Shown in pieces: positions 11,631 through 22,600 of a DNA stretch of 64,000 bases (position 1 is the first letter of the stretch; every line of letters begins with the position of its first letter). The translations under genes and the position numbers were made by a program. Origin of the DNA: Apricaphanius iberus (Eukaryota > Chordata > Actinopteri > Cyprinodontiformes > Aphaniidae); contig JAPXFQ010000398.1 in assembly GCA_028564705.1 (NCBI GenBank), forward strand, positions 930,001-994,000, read 5' to 3'. The notes beneath the pieces are model-generated. The model made no database searches. It was not told the DNA's origin and was given only the letters and a program-made list of their open reading frames with translations.

Positions 11631-12901
11631 GTGTTTGTCCAAAACAAGGAAGTCGGCACACTTTTGGCTGATGTGGACATGGATATGGATAATATCATTG
11701 AACAATATTTCAAACGTGGATTTACAAACTTTGAAATTCTACATATTTTAGAAGAAGAACATCATATTAGATTAAGTCGTCGGACCTTGCAAAGAAAGCT
11801 ACAAAGAACACAGCTGTGGCGGAGAAAAAATAAGACAGATGAAGCAGAAGTGGCATCTTTCATTGAGCAGCAGCTACAAGGATCTGGAAGACAACATGGG
11901 TATAGATGGATGCACCAGAAATGTTGGATGGCTGGTATAGTCACAGACAGAGAAACAGTTCGTCTTCTTATGAGACTAATGGATCGGAATGGAGTTGACA
12001 TGCGTTCAAGAAATCGCTTAAGGCAACGTGTGTATGTCAGTCGAGGACCAATCTATGTATGGCACATCGATGGGTATGACAAACTGAAGCCTTATGGTGT
12101 ATGCATAAAAGGATGCATAGACGGGTTTTCAAGAAAAATGATATGGCTAGAAGCATACAAAACTAACAGTGACCCTCGCATTATTGGATGTTATTTTATT
12201 GAGGCTGTGAGGGCGTGTAATGGTAGGCCACAAATGGTCAGGTTGGATCATGGTACTGAAAACACCCATGTTACGGCGATTGAAAGGTTTCTGCACAACA
12301 GTGATGATGAAAGTGGTTCAAACTCTGTTACTCTTGGACCAAGTACTGGCAATCAAAGGATTGAACGTTGGTGGTGCACCTTGAGAAGTAAAAGCTCCCA
12401 GTTTTGGATGGACCATTTTGACCAGCTCAAAGCAGATGGTCATTTTGTAGACAGCTTTATTGACAGATCACTCATCCAGTTTTGTTTTTTAAACAAAATA
12501 CAGGTGCAAAAATATATTGTCATTTACCAGATATTTGGTAAATGATTACTCTCTTTTTATCACACAGGAGGAGCTGAATGATGTTGTTTGTGCTTGGAAT
12601 GATCATCGTATCAGATCTTCAAATAATCCCCGAGCTCCTAATGGCCGCCCTGTCTTAATGCATGCCCTTCCCAGCATGGGAACCTATGGGGTTCCTGATT
12701 TTTTACAGCTAGTTGATCACGCAAAGCTGGATATTTGTGAAGGAATGTTGTTTCAAGAACTATCCTTGTTATGAAGATGTGTTTCATCTATGCATTGAAC
12801 TCATGACTGAGAACAACCTGAAGATGTCTGATGATGTATATATAATCACTGATCTATATCTTAAACTGCGTCAAATTATTAGTGAAGAGATGGAGGGATA
12901 G
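11631..12901 (+). pseudogene. IS3EU transposase, DDE integrase-fold, two exons, frameshifted near the C-terminus
   Basis: Exon 1 is open to 12503; an intron at 12504-12567 (GTGCAA donor, CACACAG acceptor) keeps the frame into 12568. Counting from 11631, residues 86-137 form an IS3-type region (GRQHGYRWMHQKC...VRLLMRLMDRNGV). The DDE core follows: D147 in VWHIDGYD, D206 in VRLDHGTEN, E245 in NQRIERWW. The first in-frame ATG is 11679 (MDMDNIIEQYF). Bases 11621-11630 look like a splice acceptor, so an upstream exon is possible. After 12713 the frame closes at 12774, while another frame continues FKNYPCYEDVFHLCIELMTE to 12901, so I infer a 1-bp indel between 12713 and 12760. The catalytic core is intact; activity is doubtful. 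Confidence 0.82.
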
Positions 12902-14031
12902 ATTTGTTTTGACAAAAGCTAAAGAGATTCAGGTATTAATATATAACCTGCTTAGACATTATTTGTGACTTTGTGTTGCATTTTTTTTACCTCAGAATTT
13001 TTTTATTTTAATCAATGAGAAGTAGCAACCATTACATTGTACCCTTAAAATCACTGAAATGTAAAAATAGTCTGCTTCTTATTCCATTGACATACCTTTG
13101 GATCAGGTCACTTTTAATTTTCTTTAATGTATAAGGTCATTCCCAGTTTATTTTAGATCACTGCTATCAGAAATGGGTGGGGAAAAACGGCCACATGTAT
13201 TGCAAAGGCAGGTATCCCCAAGTGTTCTCAAGAAACTTAACTATCCAAACCTTCGCCTCCCTCATTCTCTAATAATTTGTTTATTGTCAAGTCAGCAAAA
13301 TACATTTTTTAAAATATATGTATTTGAAGTTGTGTTTTTTTTTGGGATCATTTTCCTTTTTACAGTGGAATAGTAAGAAGTAACAATAGCCCAACTTTAT
13401 CCAGTAACAGTTCATTGTGGAAAAAATTGACTAAGAAAAAATAGTCAGTCTTCATCATTTGACTGCAAGTAAACATTCGAGGCAAATTAATTTTCTATAA
13501 TGCCTTATGTGTACAAACATTAACAGATTAGTGTCAACCACATGACAACTAAGGTACCCCTTAGTGGTAACAAAACAAAAATACAACTCATAAACAGATG
13601 AGTTTAAAGCAGTAACCAAAATCAATGCATGCAGTCTTCAGTAGTACTTCAAAATAGCAGTCAAGATTAAGTATTACAAAGCAACTATCCTCAGTAAAAC
13701 CTCACATCTTTTAATCTTTCACATGTTGATGTCAACAACAATAGAAAATACTTTACAATAAAAGGCAAAATTGACATAACTCAAATCTGAAGTGCTATTG
13801 TTCTCTTCCTAACCCTTTCCCTTTTCTGGTTCTGCACGTGGGCAAGACACTCCGGCCTACGGTAGCCTGCAGGCAGAACCCAGCTTTCCTTAATTGTGGC
13901 TTTGCCCTTCTCTTTTTACACTTAAATAAACAAAAGCATGCAGCAATAATAATACTATAATAGTAAATAAAATAATATAGAATATATAATAAGAGTACCA
14001 TATCATGGCCTATGTAAAGTATGATTTTGCT
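12902..14031. other. IS3EU internal non-coding sequence
   Basis: AT-rich sequence between the transposase remnant and the right array. Short open frames at 13173-13373 (+) and 13795-14001 (-) show no recognisable motif. I see no second transposon gene. Confidence 0.6.
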
Positions 14032-14425
14032 ATCTCATAATTATGACTTGTAAAGTATATTATTGATTAGGGATCTCATAATTATGACTTAGCATCTCAT
14101 AATTATGACTTAGCATCTCATAATTATGACTTAGCATCTCATAATTATGACTTAGTATCTCATAATTATGACTTAGTATCTCATAATTATGACTTAGCAT
14201 CTCATAATTATGACTTAGTATCTCATAATTATGACTTAGCATCTCATAATTATGACTTTGTATCTCATATTTATGACTTAGTATCTCATAATCATGACTT
14301 TGTATCTCATTATTATGACTTAGCATCTCATAATTATGACTTAGTATCTCATAATTATGACTTAGCATCTCATAATTATGACTTAGTATCTCATTATTAT
14401 GACTTAGCATCTCATAATTTTGACT
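14032..14425 (-). repeat. 21-bp minisatellite in the right IS3EU terminus, about 18 copies, inverted
   Basis: This is the same unit as the left array, in opposite orientation (GCATCTCATAATTATGACTTA), with a short non-repeat interruption at about 14052-14072. It is about twice the length of its mirror partner. Together the two arrays extend the inverted termini far beyond the unique ~50 bp. Confidence 0.93.
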
Positions 14426-15008
14426 TATGTATTTCTTTTATTTTCTTCAGAGTGGCGGGAATGGGCTTCCATACAACTGTGAATAAGGGGTAGAAAAAGA
14501 ATAAATAAAAATGAAGATTGTTGAGAGTTAGCATATTTAAGGCTGATGTCTCCAATAAGGCTGAGCCATTAGGAATGCTCTGTTATTCAAATTCAAGTGC
14601 AGTGTAACTTTTTAACCTGAAGAGGGCATTCCACTAATGTTTTTTTTTTTGGTAGAATTTTTTTTTTACTAAAATGTACTAAAAAATAAAAATAATGAAG
14701 AGACATGTAGACCATACTATTAGACACTCATTTACACAGTTTATCAGCAAAACAAAGTTGATTAGGGGGTGAATTGGACTTTAAACTCACACACACTGTT
14801 ATTTTTTGTAAAGCCAAGGCTCTTTCTTTAGCTGTATTGCTTTTTTTCATAATGATTGGCTTGAATTCCTCATAGGTCAGCATTAGTACTTCCAACTCCA
14901 CTTCTTTGAGGTATTCTGGCCTTTTTTTCGCTTCAGTTTCCTTTTTGACTCTTTAAATCTTTGATCCATTGAGAGGGTCTTTATGTTTCAGGGTTTACCA
15001 GGGCTTGA

Positions 15009-15390
15009 TCCGAATACCCCTACAACACCTACTACGTAGTAGACGAAAATAAGTAAGCGAGCGATGTAGTAAATCCGAATATTTAGTATGGATTGGCAAA
15101 GTAGGCATAAAGTTGCCGGATGTGTACTACCGCCACAGTAAAATCTGCTGTATGCTACGCTATCCCACAATCCAGCAGAAGCCCCAAAATCGTAGAAGAA
15201 GAGTGACGTCGGCTATGCCGAGGACGGGACCACAGGTGACGTAACGTAACGTAAACATCCAGGTAAAATAATGGAGCAGTACATCCGATTTCATGCCTAC
15301 TACTCACTCGTTTGCTACGCAGTATTTACTGGATCAACAGGCAAGAACTAGCTACTAGTAGTATGTAGTACATACTATGGAATTCAGATG
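15009..15390. mobile_element. Possible palindromic MITE near the right end of the Harbinger element
   Basis: The left edge ATCCGAATACCC and the complement of the right edge (ATCTGAATTCCA) are similar. Both are followed by repeated CTAC/GTAG-rich sequence (ACCTACTACGTAGTAG; CTACTAGTAGTATGTAGTAC). Composition differs from the surroundings. No clear target duplication was found. Confidence 0.4.
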
Positions 15391-15546
15391 CGGGGCAGGA
15401 GTAGGTTGATTAACCAGATTCTTATCAGGTGTTCTGAAACCGCCATACTCTGGCTAAGCAGGTTCTGGGTTGATTAACTAAGACTTCAGGGTTTACTACA
15501 TGGTAAGTTAACCAAGCTTTCTGGAACAGGCCCCAGTTTTCAGCTT

Positions 15547-15989
15547 TATTGGCAAACTGAAGTTTGCACAACTAATTTGCAACTTTGATGTCCTTCAGCT
15601 GTGCAGATCCTGATTCAGCCATTGTTTGTGGGAATATTTGCTGAGTGCCTCAGTTTCATAAATTAAAATCACCTATTTGGAGCTCATTAAATGGCTTTCA
15701 CACTTCCTGCATCACTAATGAACAATGCATGATATTGATCTTACCATTGAGAAAAAAAACACGTTTTTTTTTCTGTATCTTCCTAGAAAGAATGAAGATC
15801 CTGTGAAACTCAAACATCCATCTATCAATCAGTTGTTTCCAAAGCTCAGCTTGCAAAAAATTTAAATAAAATAAAAAACTAAGCGGGCATCTGATGGACT
15901 GATCTATGAAATTTAAGAAGTTTTGGTTTAGAGGTGTCTATGGCCAGAGCCAGAAAGACACAATTCTACATTATCAAGTAAAATCATAC
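15547..15989. other. Non-coding stretch left of exon 20
   Basis: Sequence between the Harbinger element and exon 20's donor, i.e. the start of the last intron. The unique block around 15580-15740 contains GAGCTCATTAAATGGC. No exon was seen. Confidence 0.4.
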
Positions 15990-16084
15990 CTGTTGGCTAC
16001 CAGAGCTCTGAAGGTGGCTTGACTCATGCCCTCGTAGGCTGGCAGTAGCCTCGCCCAGTCCCATGTCCAGTCAACCACTTCGCT
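15990..16084 (-). CDS. kiaa0825: KIAA0825 visible exon 20 (penultimate coding exon)
   Basis: A 95-bp exon, phase 0 in and phase 2 out, with a GTATGA donor. It encodes [20 protein letters not shown] and [12 protein letters not shown]; human reads AITKWNWNWAKLLPNYLRLDKMTFSVLLKNR. In human about 40 more residues follow (WEMKKDETLEEEEK...). I could not find an exon for them at lower coordinates. Confidence 0.94.
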
Positions 16085-16611
16085 CTGTTGATGTATGAGG
16101 AAAGTGTATTGTTAGTTATTAATCAGGGTTAATACCATCAGTGCATTACTGCTCCAGCTGGGACCCCACTAACAAAGGCGGAGGAGGGGGGGTACTCCAG
16201 CGCAGGCCATGACATTGAACGATCCATTATGTCCGCACAAGAAGGTTTTTATTCCAATAAGACAGCAATTAATTTATAAAGCCATTTCGGGGGATGTAGC
16301 CATCATTTATAGAAAGATAAATCAATTTTTGGAGTGAGTCGTTACTCTTCTTGCTGTGCTTTTTTTTCCCGTCTTCAGTGGCACACTGCCATCCCCATTT
16401 TCTCCCTCTTTCTATCTTAGCATACACGTCAACAATCACACTTAAAACTTTCATTGTAAGAACTAAGAAAATAATGATAAATTGATAGCTTTGATTCCTG
16501 AACTGTCACAATTAACTTTAGGCTCTAGTCTTATTGAGAAAAGAAGAAAAACTCTCCATCCATCCATCCATCCATCCATCCATCCATCCATCCATCCATA
16601 CATACATACAT

Positions 16612-16644
<33 letters not shown>

Positions 16645-19600
16645 TACATCCATCCATCCATCCATCCGTCAAATGGCTGATTGATTGGTGTAGCTTGTTT
16701 TCTCCTCTTTCCACTTTACTTGACAAATAACACTACGACCTGAAACAGCAAAGGCATTTCAATCATTCCCTTAACAGGGTGTTTCTATGCAAAGCTATGC
16801 AGTCTCACACGATAAGGCAAAAACGGGTAAATTCTTGGGATTAAATTGGGTCTGATCTTTAAAAACAATGCCAATGAGCATAGTTACTATATTAATGATA
16901 GTAAAGCATTAATATATATAAATATATTCAATTAATAAGAACCTCTGGAAGGGAAACAATTTAGTAATTATTAAGATTGACAGGCTCTTGAGGAATCTAA
17001 AACAGAAAAATACACACATGCTTCCTGGAGCTAGGAACCTAACACTTTTATGGAGGACAACATTTCTATTTAAATATAGTGTCTTGCAAAAGTAGTCCTA
17101 CATTTTGACATACAACCACAAACCAAACTTTAACAAATTTGCAATGATCTTAAGTTAATTTTTTTTCTCTTGTAAATCTGTAAGTCTTTTTGATTCCTTT
17201 TCTAATAGCTCATCTGATATTTTAACCATTGTTCTTCATGAAATAGCTCAAGGTTAGTCAAACTGAATGAAGAGTGTTGGAACTATTTTACAGTTTCTGG
17301 AATTATACACTGGGTTTACATTCAATCTTCACTGGGCATTCTAACACAATAACATGATTTGATTTACATCATTCAATTATTGATCTGGTCGTATCTTTAC
17401 AATTGGTTTCTTTCTACTGAATGATGAACCTTCTTGCAAAGTCTTAAAGGTTGTATACGGAACATTTTTATAAAAAAGCTAAATAAAATAAAAAAGGAAT
17501 ACATCCACAGGGCTTTTATCGGGGTGCAGAATGAAAGCAAAACATTTCATAAAAAATTACATTTCAATAAAAATATAATAAAATGTACACTTAAAACAGT
17601 TACGACAATGACGTTATGTTTATCTACTAGTCATTAGCAGCTGTGGGTTGCGGGTTGACAGATACGGTCTCTATGATCCAACTATATGGTCGGTACAGCT
17701 GGCTAAGAAAAATGTAAGCGGTCAATCAGTGCATGTTTGAACTCATGAAGAGACGATGCATTGTGAATTTGAATATCCTGCTTTTACTCCATCTGCTTCA
17801 CTCCCACCAGCTTCTGTTTATTGCTTGTGTGCAGCTCGAAGCTAATCGCTTTAAGGCTAACATGTAGGGGCGAATGTTGCCATTTATCATCGGGGAGTTC
17901 AATGTACTTCATTTAATAATTTGATTTACTGAGTGACATGTAAACTGGGAATCGGCTCTCATAAGAGGACAAGCCCTTAGTCCGATTACTCCAAAAAGCT
18001 TGATTTAGATGTGCATGTAAACGTAGTGATTGTAATCCGTCTCAGGAGAGGAGTGAATGCAGAAGAAACAGAAGGTACAGTAGTTTTAGGTGAATCACAC
18101 ACTAGATAGATTCACATAAAACATTTCCACGCTGTCAAACATATGCGTAAACTGTGATTTTCCTCCCAAGGAAAGTCAATAAGCTAACTTACTTCCTAAC
18201 TTGGCTAATGTTAGCTGTCAATTAATCTTCTCTAAAATACATTCTTCACCAGACACAGTTCAGGTTGGTCACTGGGCGTATCGGTAGCGAACCAGGCAAT
18301 CCAACAGCTGGAATTATGTTTTGCTTTTGTAACTACAACCTAGATAAACTGGATGTCACTATCATGTTCCATATCCAACCTTTAAGTCTCTTGCAGCTTG
18401 TAGCAGGTTTTCCTCTTAGACTGCCCTGTATCTAAGCTCCATCGATCTTCAAGGAAACCTATGAGGCCTTCACAGAACAGCTGTGTTTAAAATCAAATGA
18501 AATTACACGCTGATAGACACCGTTTACTTATTATGTGAAAACTGAAAGCAACTTGAAGCATTCCTTAATTCCTTTTGGATTATCAGAGTAAAGGGGGCTG
18601 AGTACAAATGCAATTTACACTTTTCCAATTTTTACAAGTAAAAGCAGTTCTGAAAACAATACAATATTTTCAATCATCTTAAGACAATTTTGTCAGCCTT
18701 GAAATTTTAAACTGCTTTATAAAAAAGTTTTCCTTTCACTTAGCTATTTTGTGGTACTTTTTGTAGGTCTATTACATCAAATCTGAATAAAATTTACTAA
18801 AGACTTTGGTTGTAGCATGAAAAAATGTCAAGAGGTATGAATACTTTTTGATACAAGGCAACTGAACATCATGGTGGCACTCCTGAGGATAGGTTTCCAA
18901 TAACAGAACATCCGTTTCAAAGCTAAAATGAGCTGCACTTTAAGAAAGTAATCCTCCTTAACTTTACCTACTTTTAAATAAATAAAAAAAACTTTCATTT
19001 TCCTACTGTCTCAGCTTTTCTTTCTGTCAGCCGAAAGCACCATGCCTGCAAAAGGCAGCAACCTCTGGGAAACACGAAAGAGCGGAAAAGTTCAGAGAGC
19101 GCTATAGTTCACTAAGCGCTCAGCAGATTCTCACCTTCAACAGTAAACCTTTGTCCTTGGTTAAAGTTAAATGACTCGTAAAGAAAGGTATACCCATACT
19201 CATACCATACAAAGTCTGAAAAGTAAAAGTTGACTTTAACAAAATCCCTCTTGAGAAATGTAGATAGGAATTCATTAAAAAACAGTGCTTTACTGAAACA
19301 GCCTGTGTTGGATAGCCTGTGATGTTGAACAAACCTGATCCAGCTTCTTCTTGCCAATATGGTCAAACTGCAGGAGAGGGTTGAAGCCGGCAATGTGATC
19401 AGCACTCTCTGGGCTGACATCAAAATTCACTAAGAGATCTGGACAGTCTGTACTTCCATTGAGCTTGGACATCAAAAGTTCCTGCATTGAGAATGTATGC
19501 CAAAACAGGGAAAAATTTTTAAGAATGTTAAGATAACTAAAAAAAGGGTAAACTAAGACTTCGAAAACTCAAAGATATGTTACAAGTAAACTATCCTTTG

Positions 19601-22600
19601 ATCACACTCACACAGTTACAAAACATACATCCGGTAATTCAGCATACAGCTGAAACAACACCAAACAATAGCTGTCTGAAAGACTATTAAGAATGGTAAA
19701 CAAATTTTACAGTTTGCTCACCCAACGAAGGCACAAATTACTTTCATTACACTGTGATACTACTGAATATGTCGCTTGCAGTCGATAAAATATCTATTCC
19801 TAAAATTATTAGTTCAAGACTAGATGGGTAGATTTAGAAAAAGTCCACCATGTTAAAGGTGGAACAAGGAAGAGCAATCAGGTTTGCACTCTAGAGGTCA
19901 CATGCACATGAGATCAAAGCAACCAGACTGCACCCAAGCTGAAGCACTCTTTTTTTCGCCTTCCACTTTCGAACAGCCTGCGGCCTCAGGCCAGCAGCCA
20001 CCTAATTGCTGGGGAGCACAGGCGCTTCCGTACCTCATTGCCTTGGATGATGTGATAGATCTGCCTCAGGTAGACGCAGTCACCTGCTTTGTGGCAGACC
20101 TCCAGCAGCATCAGGCCTATTTTCTGCTCAGTCAGTTCAGCTGCAACAGCTCCTCTGTCTGCTCCCTGCTCAAAGATGCTGAGAGAAGCAAGAGATGAAA
20201 AAAAAAAAAAAAACATTAAATGACAACGAAGAGGGGGGTGAAGGGAAGCAAGAACAGGGAGCACTAACATGGGTTTTTTTATACTTATGGCCTAAAAAGT
20301 ACTTTGGTAAGAGAAGTTTTGACCTCTAACTTTTTTATTAATGTAAAAAAAAAGAAAAAATCCCACCAAAGGGTTAGAAGCTAAAATATTATTTTCTTTC
20401 TGTGATAATTATTATATTCTATGATTATTTCCAGAGAAGGAAAATAAGACAAAATAGTTGTCATTTGGGATATAGCAAGAAAAACATGCTTTGTTTTGAA
20501 CATTTTTGCTAATAAACACTAAATAACTAAACTAACTAATAACAAATAAAAAAAATATCTACTAAACCAACTCTTTAAAAAAGCAATTAGTAAAGAGATG
20601 TCATTTATTACGAATAATTCATTCTCAGTGGGACTAGGGTATCAAAGGTTTTAAGGTATTTAAGAGATGCAACCAACTCCTCCAACACCAGTAAAGCTGC
20701 CAAGATGCAAAGCAAAGGTGGGTAGATCTATTAATAGGGTATCTATGAGTCATGTACTGCACAAATATGTCCTTTATGGAAATTATTGAACTATTTAAAA
20801 AAGTCAAAACACTTTGTGAGGGCGACTGTGGCTTGATCGGTAGAGTAATTGGCTTGTAATCGGTGGGTTTTAGGCTCAATTCCAGCTTCCACCCGTCACA
20901 TGTTGATGTGCCCCTAGGCAGGTAACTTAACTCCAAGCTGCCTACCAATCTGTATATTAGTGCATACAGTAAATGTGTGCGCGTTTGTTTGCTATTTTTT
21001 GTTTGTTTTTGCAAAAACTGATGTCTACTGAAGCTCTCCATCCAATCTGCCTGGGCATAAAGGAGGTAGGAATTTCAGTCTCTCTATGTTACAAAGATGG
21101 TAGATAGAAAACACTCCAAATATCTGTGGCTGTAACAGCTGTTAAAAAGCTGCTTCGTTGAACCGGGGGTCTGACTATAATTGCACTTTAGTTAATTCTC
21201 ATTTTTATTTATTAAAAATATTGAAAGCCATCCCTTCCATTTGTCATTTGTCTAATATTATGAATTACATTCTGTGAATAATTTCAGTCTAAAAGCACTT
21301 GACTATACTTAGATCTTAGACCTCAGTGCAGTTTATTTCTAGCAACGTCTCTAAACGTAAGTGAAAAATGAAACTCTGACCACAGAAGCCCACTACACTG
21401 AAATGATTGGTGTGTGTGTTTTTTTTTAGGAAGTGTAATTGTATGTCAAGGTCCTCAAGCATGTACAGTTCCCCACCCTGGCATACGCCCACATCATATC
21501 TTGCCCTTTCTGTATGGATGGCTATCACACCACCGTCCATCAAGCCTTCTCCTTCACACACCTTCTGTCATTGTTCCCTCTCTCGCCCTCTTTCCTCTCT
21601 TCCTCTTTGTAATTATAATATGGCAGAAGCTGTGTCGCCTGTCAGCCAGCCATTGACATTGAGAGTGGCAAAAAAGAAGAGGAGTCCCGTCTTGTCCATA
21701 TACATCGCCTCATTCTTCTGCCTGGTGCCACGGCTGGTGGTGTTGTCGACAGTGGCGGCTGTGCATCCGTGTCAGCACCTGCGCTGTATCCTTTCCTGTC
21801 CATCACTGTGCAGGTGAAGCAGATGATTGGATTCAGTCAGCGGGGTGATTAATGAGGGCCCCTCCGGATTTGGGACAGCCTATCAATCATGTCATTAGGG
21901 CCAATGTGCCCTGAAAGAGGCAGACCTCCGCCAAGGAATAACTGCATTCATCTTCATCTGTGTATGCATCCCGTCAGCCCAGCCAGGGTCACCATGATGG
22001 AGAACAATAATCTTCTCCTCTACAAATTACTTTGCAAAGACAAGGTGGGTGGCGCAGTAAGCGGATGGGGGGGGATTACAGTTGGAAAAGGGAAGGAGGA
22101 AAATGAGATGAAAGAAGAGAAAGGGGCTTGCACGGAGGGCAAATATCCTTTTATAAGGCTTTCACTCTAAATATGACACCAGCAGAAAATTGGCTGTTTT
22201 TTGGAGTTATTAAATACCGCCGCTCTCTCTCTGTCTGACAGTGTTCTCTGATTGTTTACAAGTCAGGAGTCACTTCCCTGTGAAGGTTAGTTTAATGAAT
22301 AGTAATGATCCCACTGAATGCCTCCGACAGGTGATACATAATCACTCTTCTTTCACTTTTCCACTCATCCCGCCTCGCCCTGACGCTCTATGCTGCCCCA
22401 TCTGTTCCCTCTCTTTTTTTTTTCTCCACCTCTCACCCCCTCTTCATCTTACTGTAACAGGCAAGGCTTTCACTAGGACCGGTTGCAGGTTTACTAAATG
22501 TTTTCATCTGTTCATTTACTTAAAGTTGTGACGCCACTAAATCGCCTTTTCATGAGGATAGATGCATTCAAAGCTTGTTATGATAAAGTGAACAGCCAGA

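Larger units (their letters stand above)
11362..14473 (+). mobile_element. IS3EU-type DNA transposon, structurally complete, 3,112 bp
   Basis: Termini are inverted and begin TATGGAAGCCCATTCCCGCC on the left, with the same sequence on the complement at the right; I count two mismatches in the first ~75 bp. A perfect 6-bp duplication CAACTG flanks it at 11356-11361 and 14474-14479. Six-bp duplications and termini starting TAY fit IS3EU as I recall, as does the IS3-like transposase inside. Each terminus runs on into a 21-bp tandem array in mirror orientation. High terminal identity and an intact duplication suggest recent insertion. Confidence 0.85.
10912..14968 (-). pseudogene. Harbinger Myb/SANT-like accessory gene, three exon remnants split by IS3EU
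   Basis: Exon 1 (about 14968-14798) reads VELEVLMLTYEEFKPIIMKK followed by SNTAKERALALQKI. Exon 2 (11198-11128) reads CKPSGSKRTVFQVKMKHKKI with an AG acceptor and a GTAAGA donor. Exon 3 (11050-10912) reads NKKKVEA, then, shifted in frame, TGGGPPPYPLTQLSTWLRKG and RPVFHGFPGGTTSS. Order and motifs follow the Myb-like protein that fish Harbingers encode beside the transposase (KKSNTAAAAKERE, KRTWQQVKVKYKNI, TGGGPPPPPLT, IPGGTSS). Frameshifts in exon 1 (an A run near 14935) and exon 3 (near 11025) make it non-functional. The whole IS3EU lies in its first intron. Confidence 0.82.
10379..15543. mobile_element. PIF/Harbinger element, decayed, hosting a nested IS3EU
   Basis: The ends are inverted: GGGTCCGTTCCAAAAAGC on the left and the complement of GGGCCTGTTCCAGAAAGC on the right. 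They are flanked by a perfect 3-bp duplication CAG at 10376-10378 and 15544-15546. CWG target sites and such termini are typical of vertebrate Harbinger elements (family knowledge). Without the nested insertion the element is about 2 kb. It retains pieces of the Myb/SANT-like accessory gene, but no nuclease-type transposase is recognisable. A second small palindromic element appears inserted near the right end. Confidence 0.8.

Noticed and set aside
14032..14425. CRISPR-like array of short repeats
   Set aside because: Units are contiguous with no unique spacers, the context is vertebrate, and a mirror copy forms the other transposon end.
16463..16730. Trp/Asp/Gly- and His/Pro-rich small proteins
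   Set aside because: Artefacts of the ATCC/ATAC microsatellite.
20818..20995. Functional tRNA gene
   Set aside because: A/B boxes are degenerate, stems do not pair convincingly, and the sequence continues into a shared SINE body.
21407..21817. 136-codon plus-strand frame
   Set aside because: Proline/serine-rich with no recognisable motif, overlapping a second equally long frame, inside an intron.
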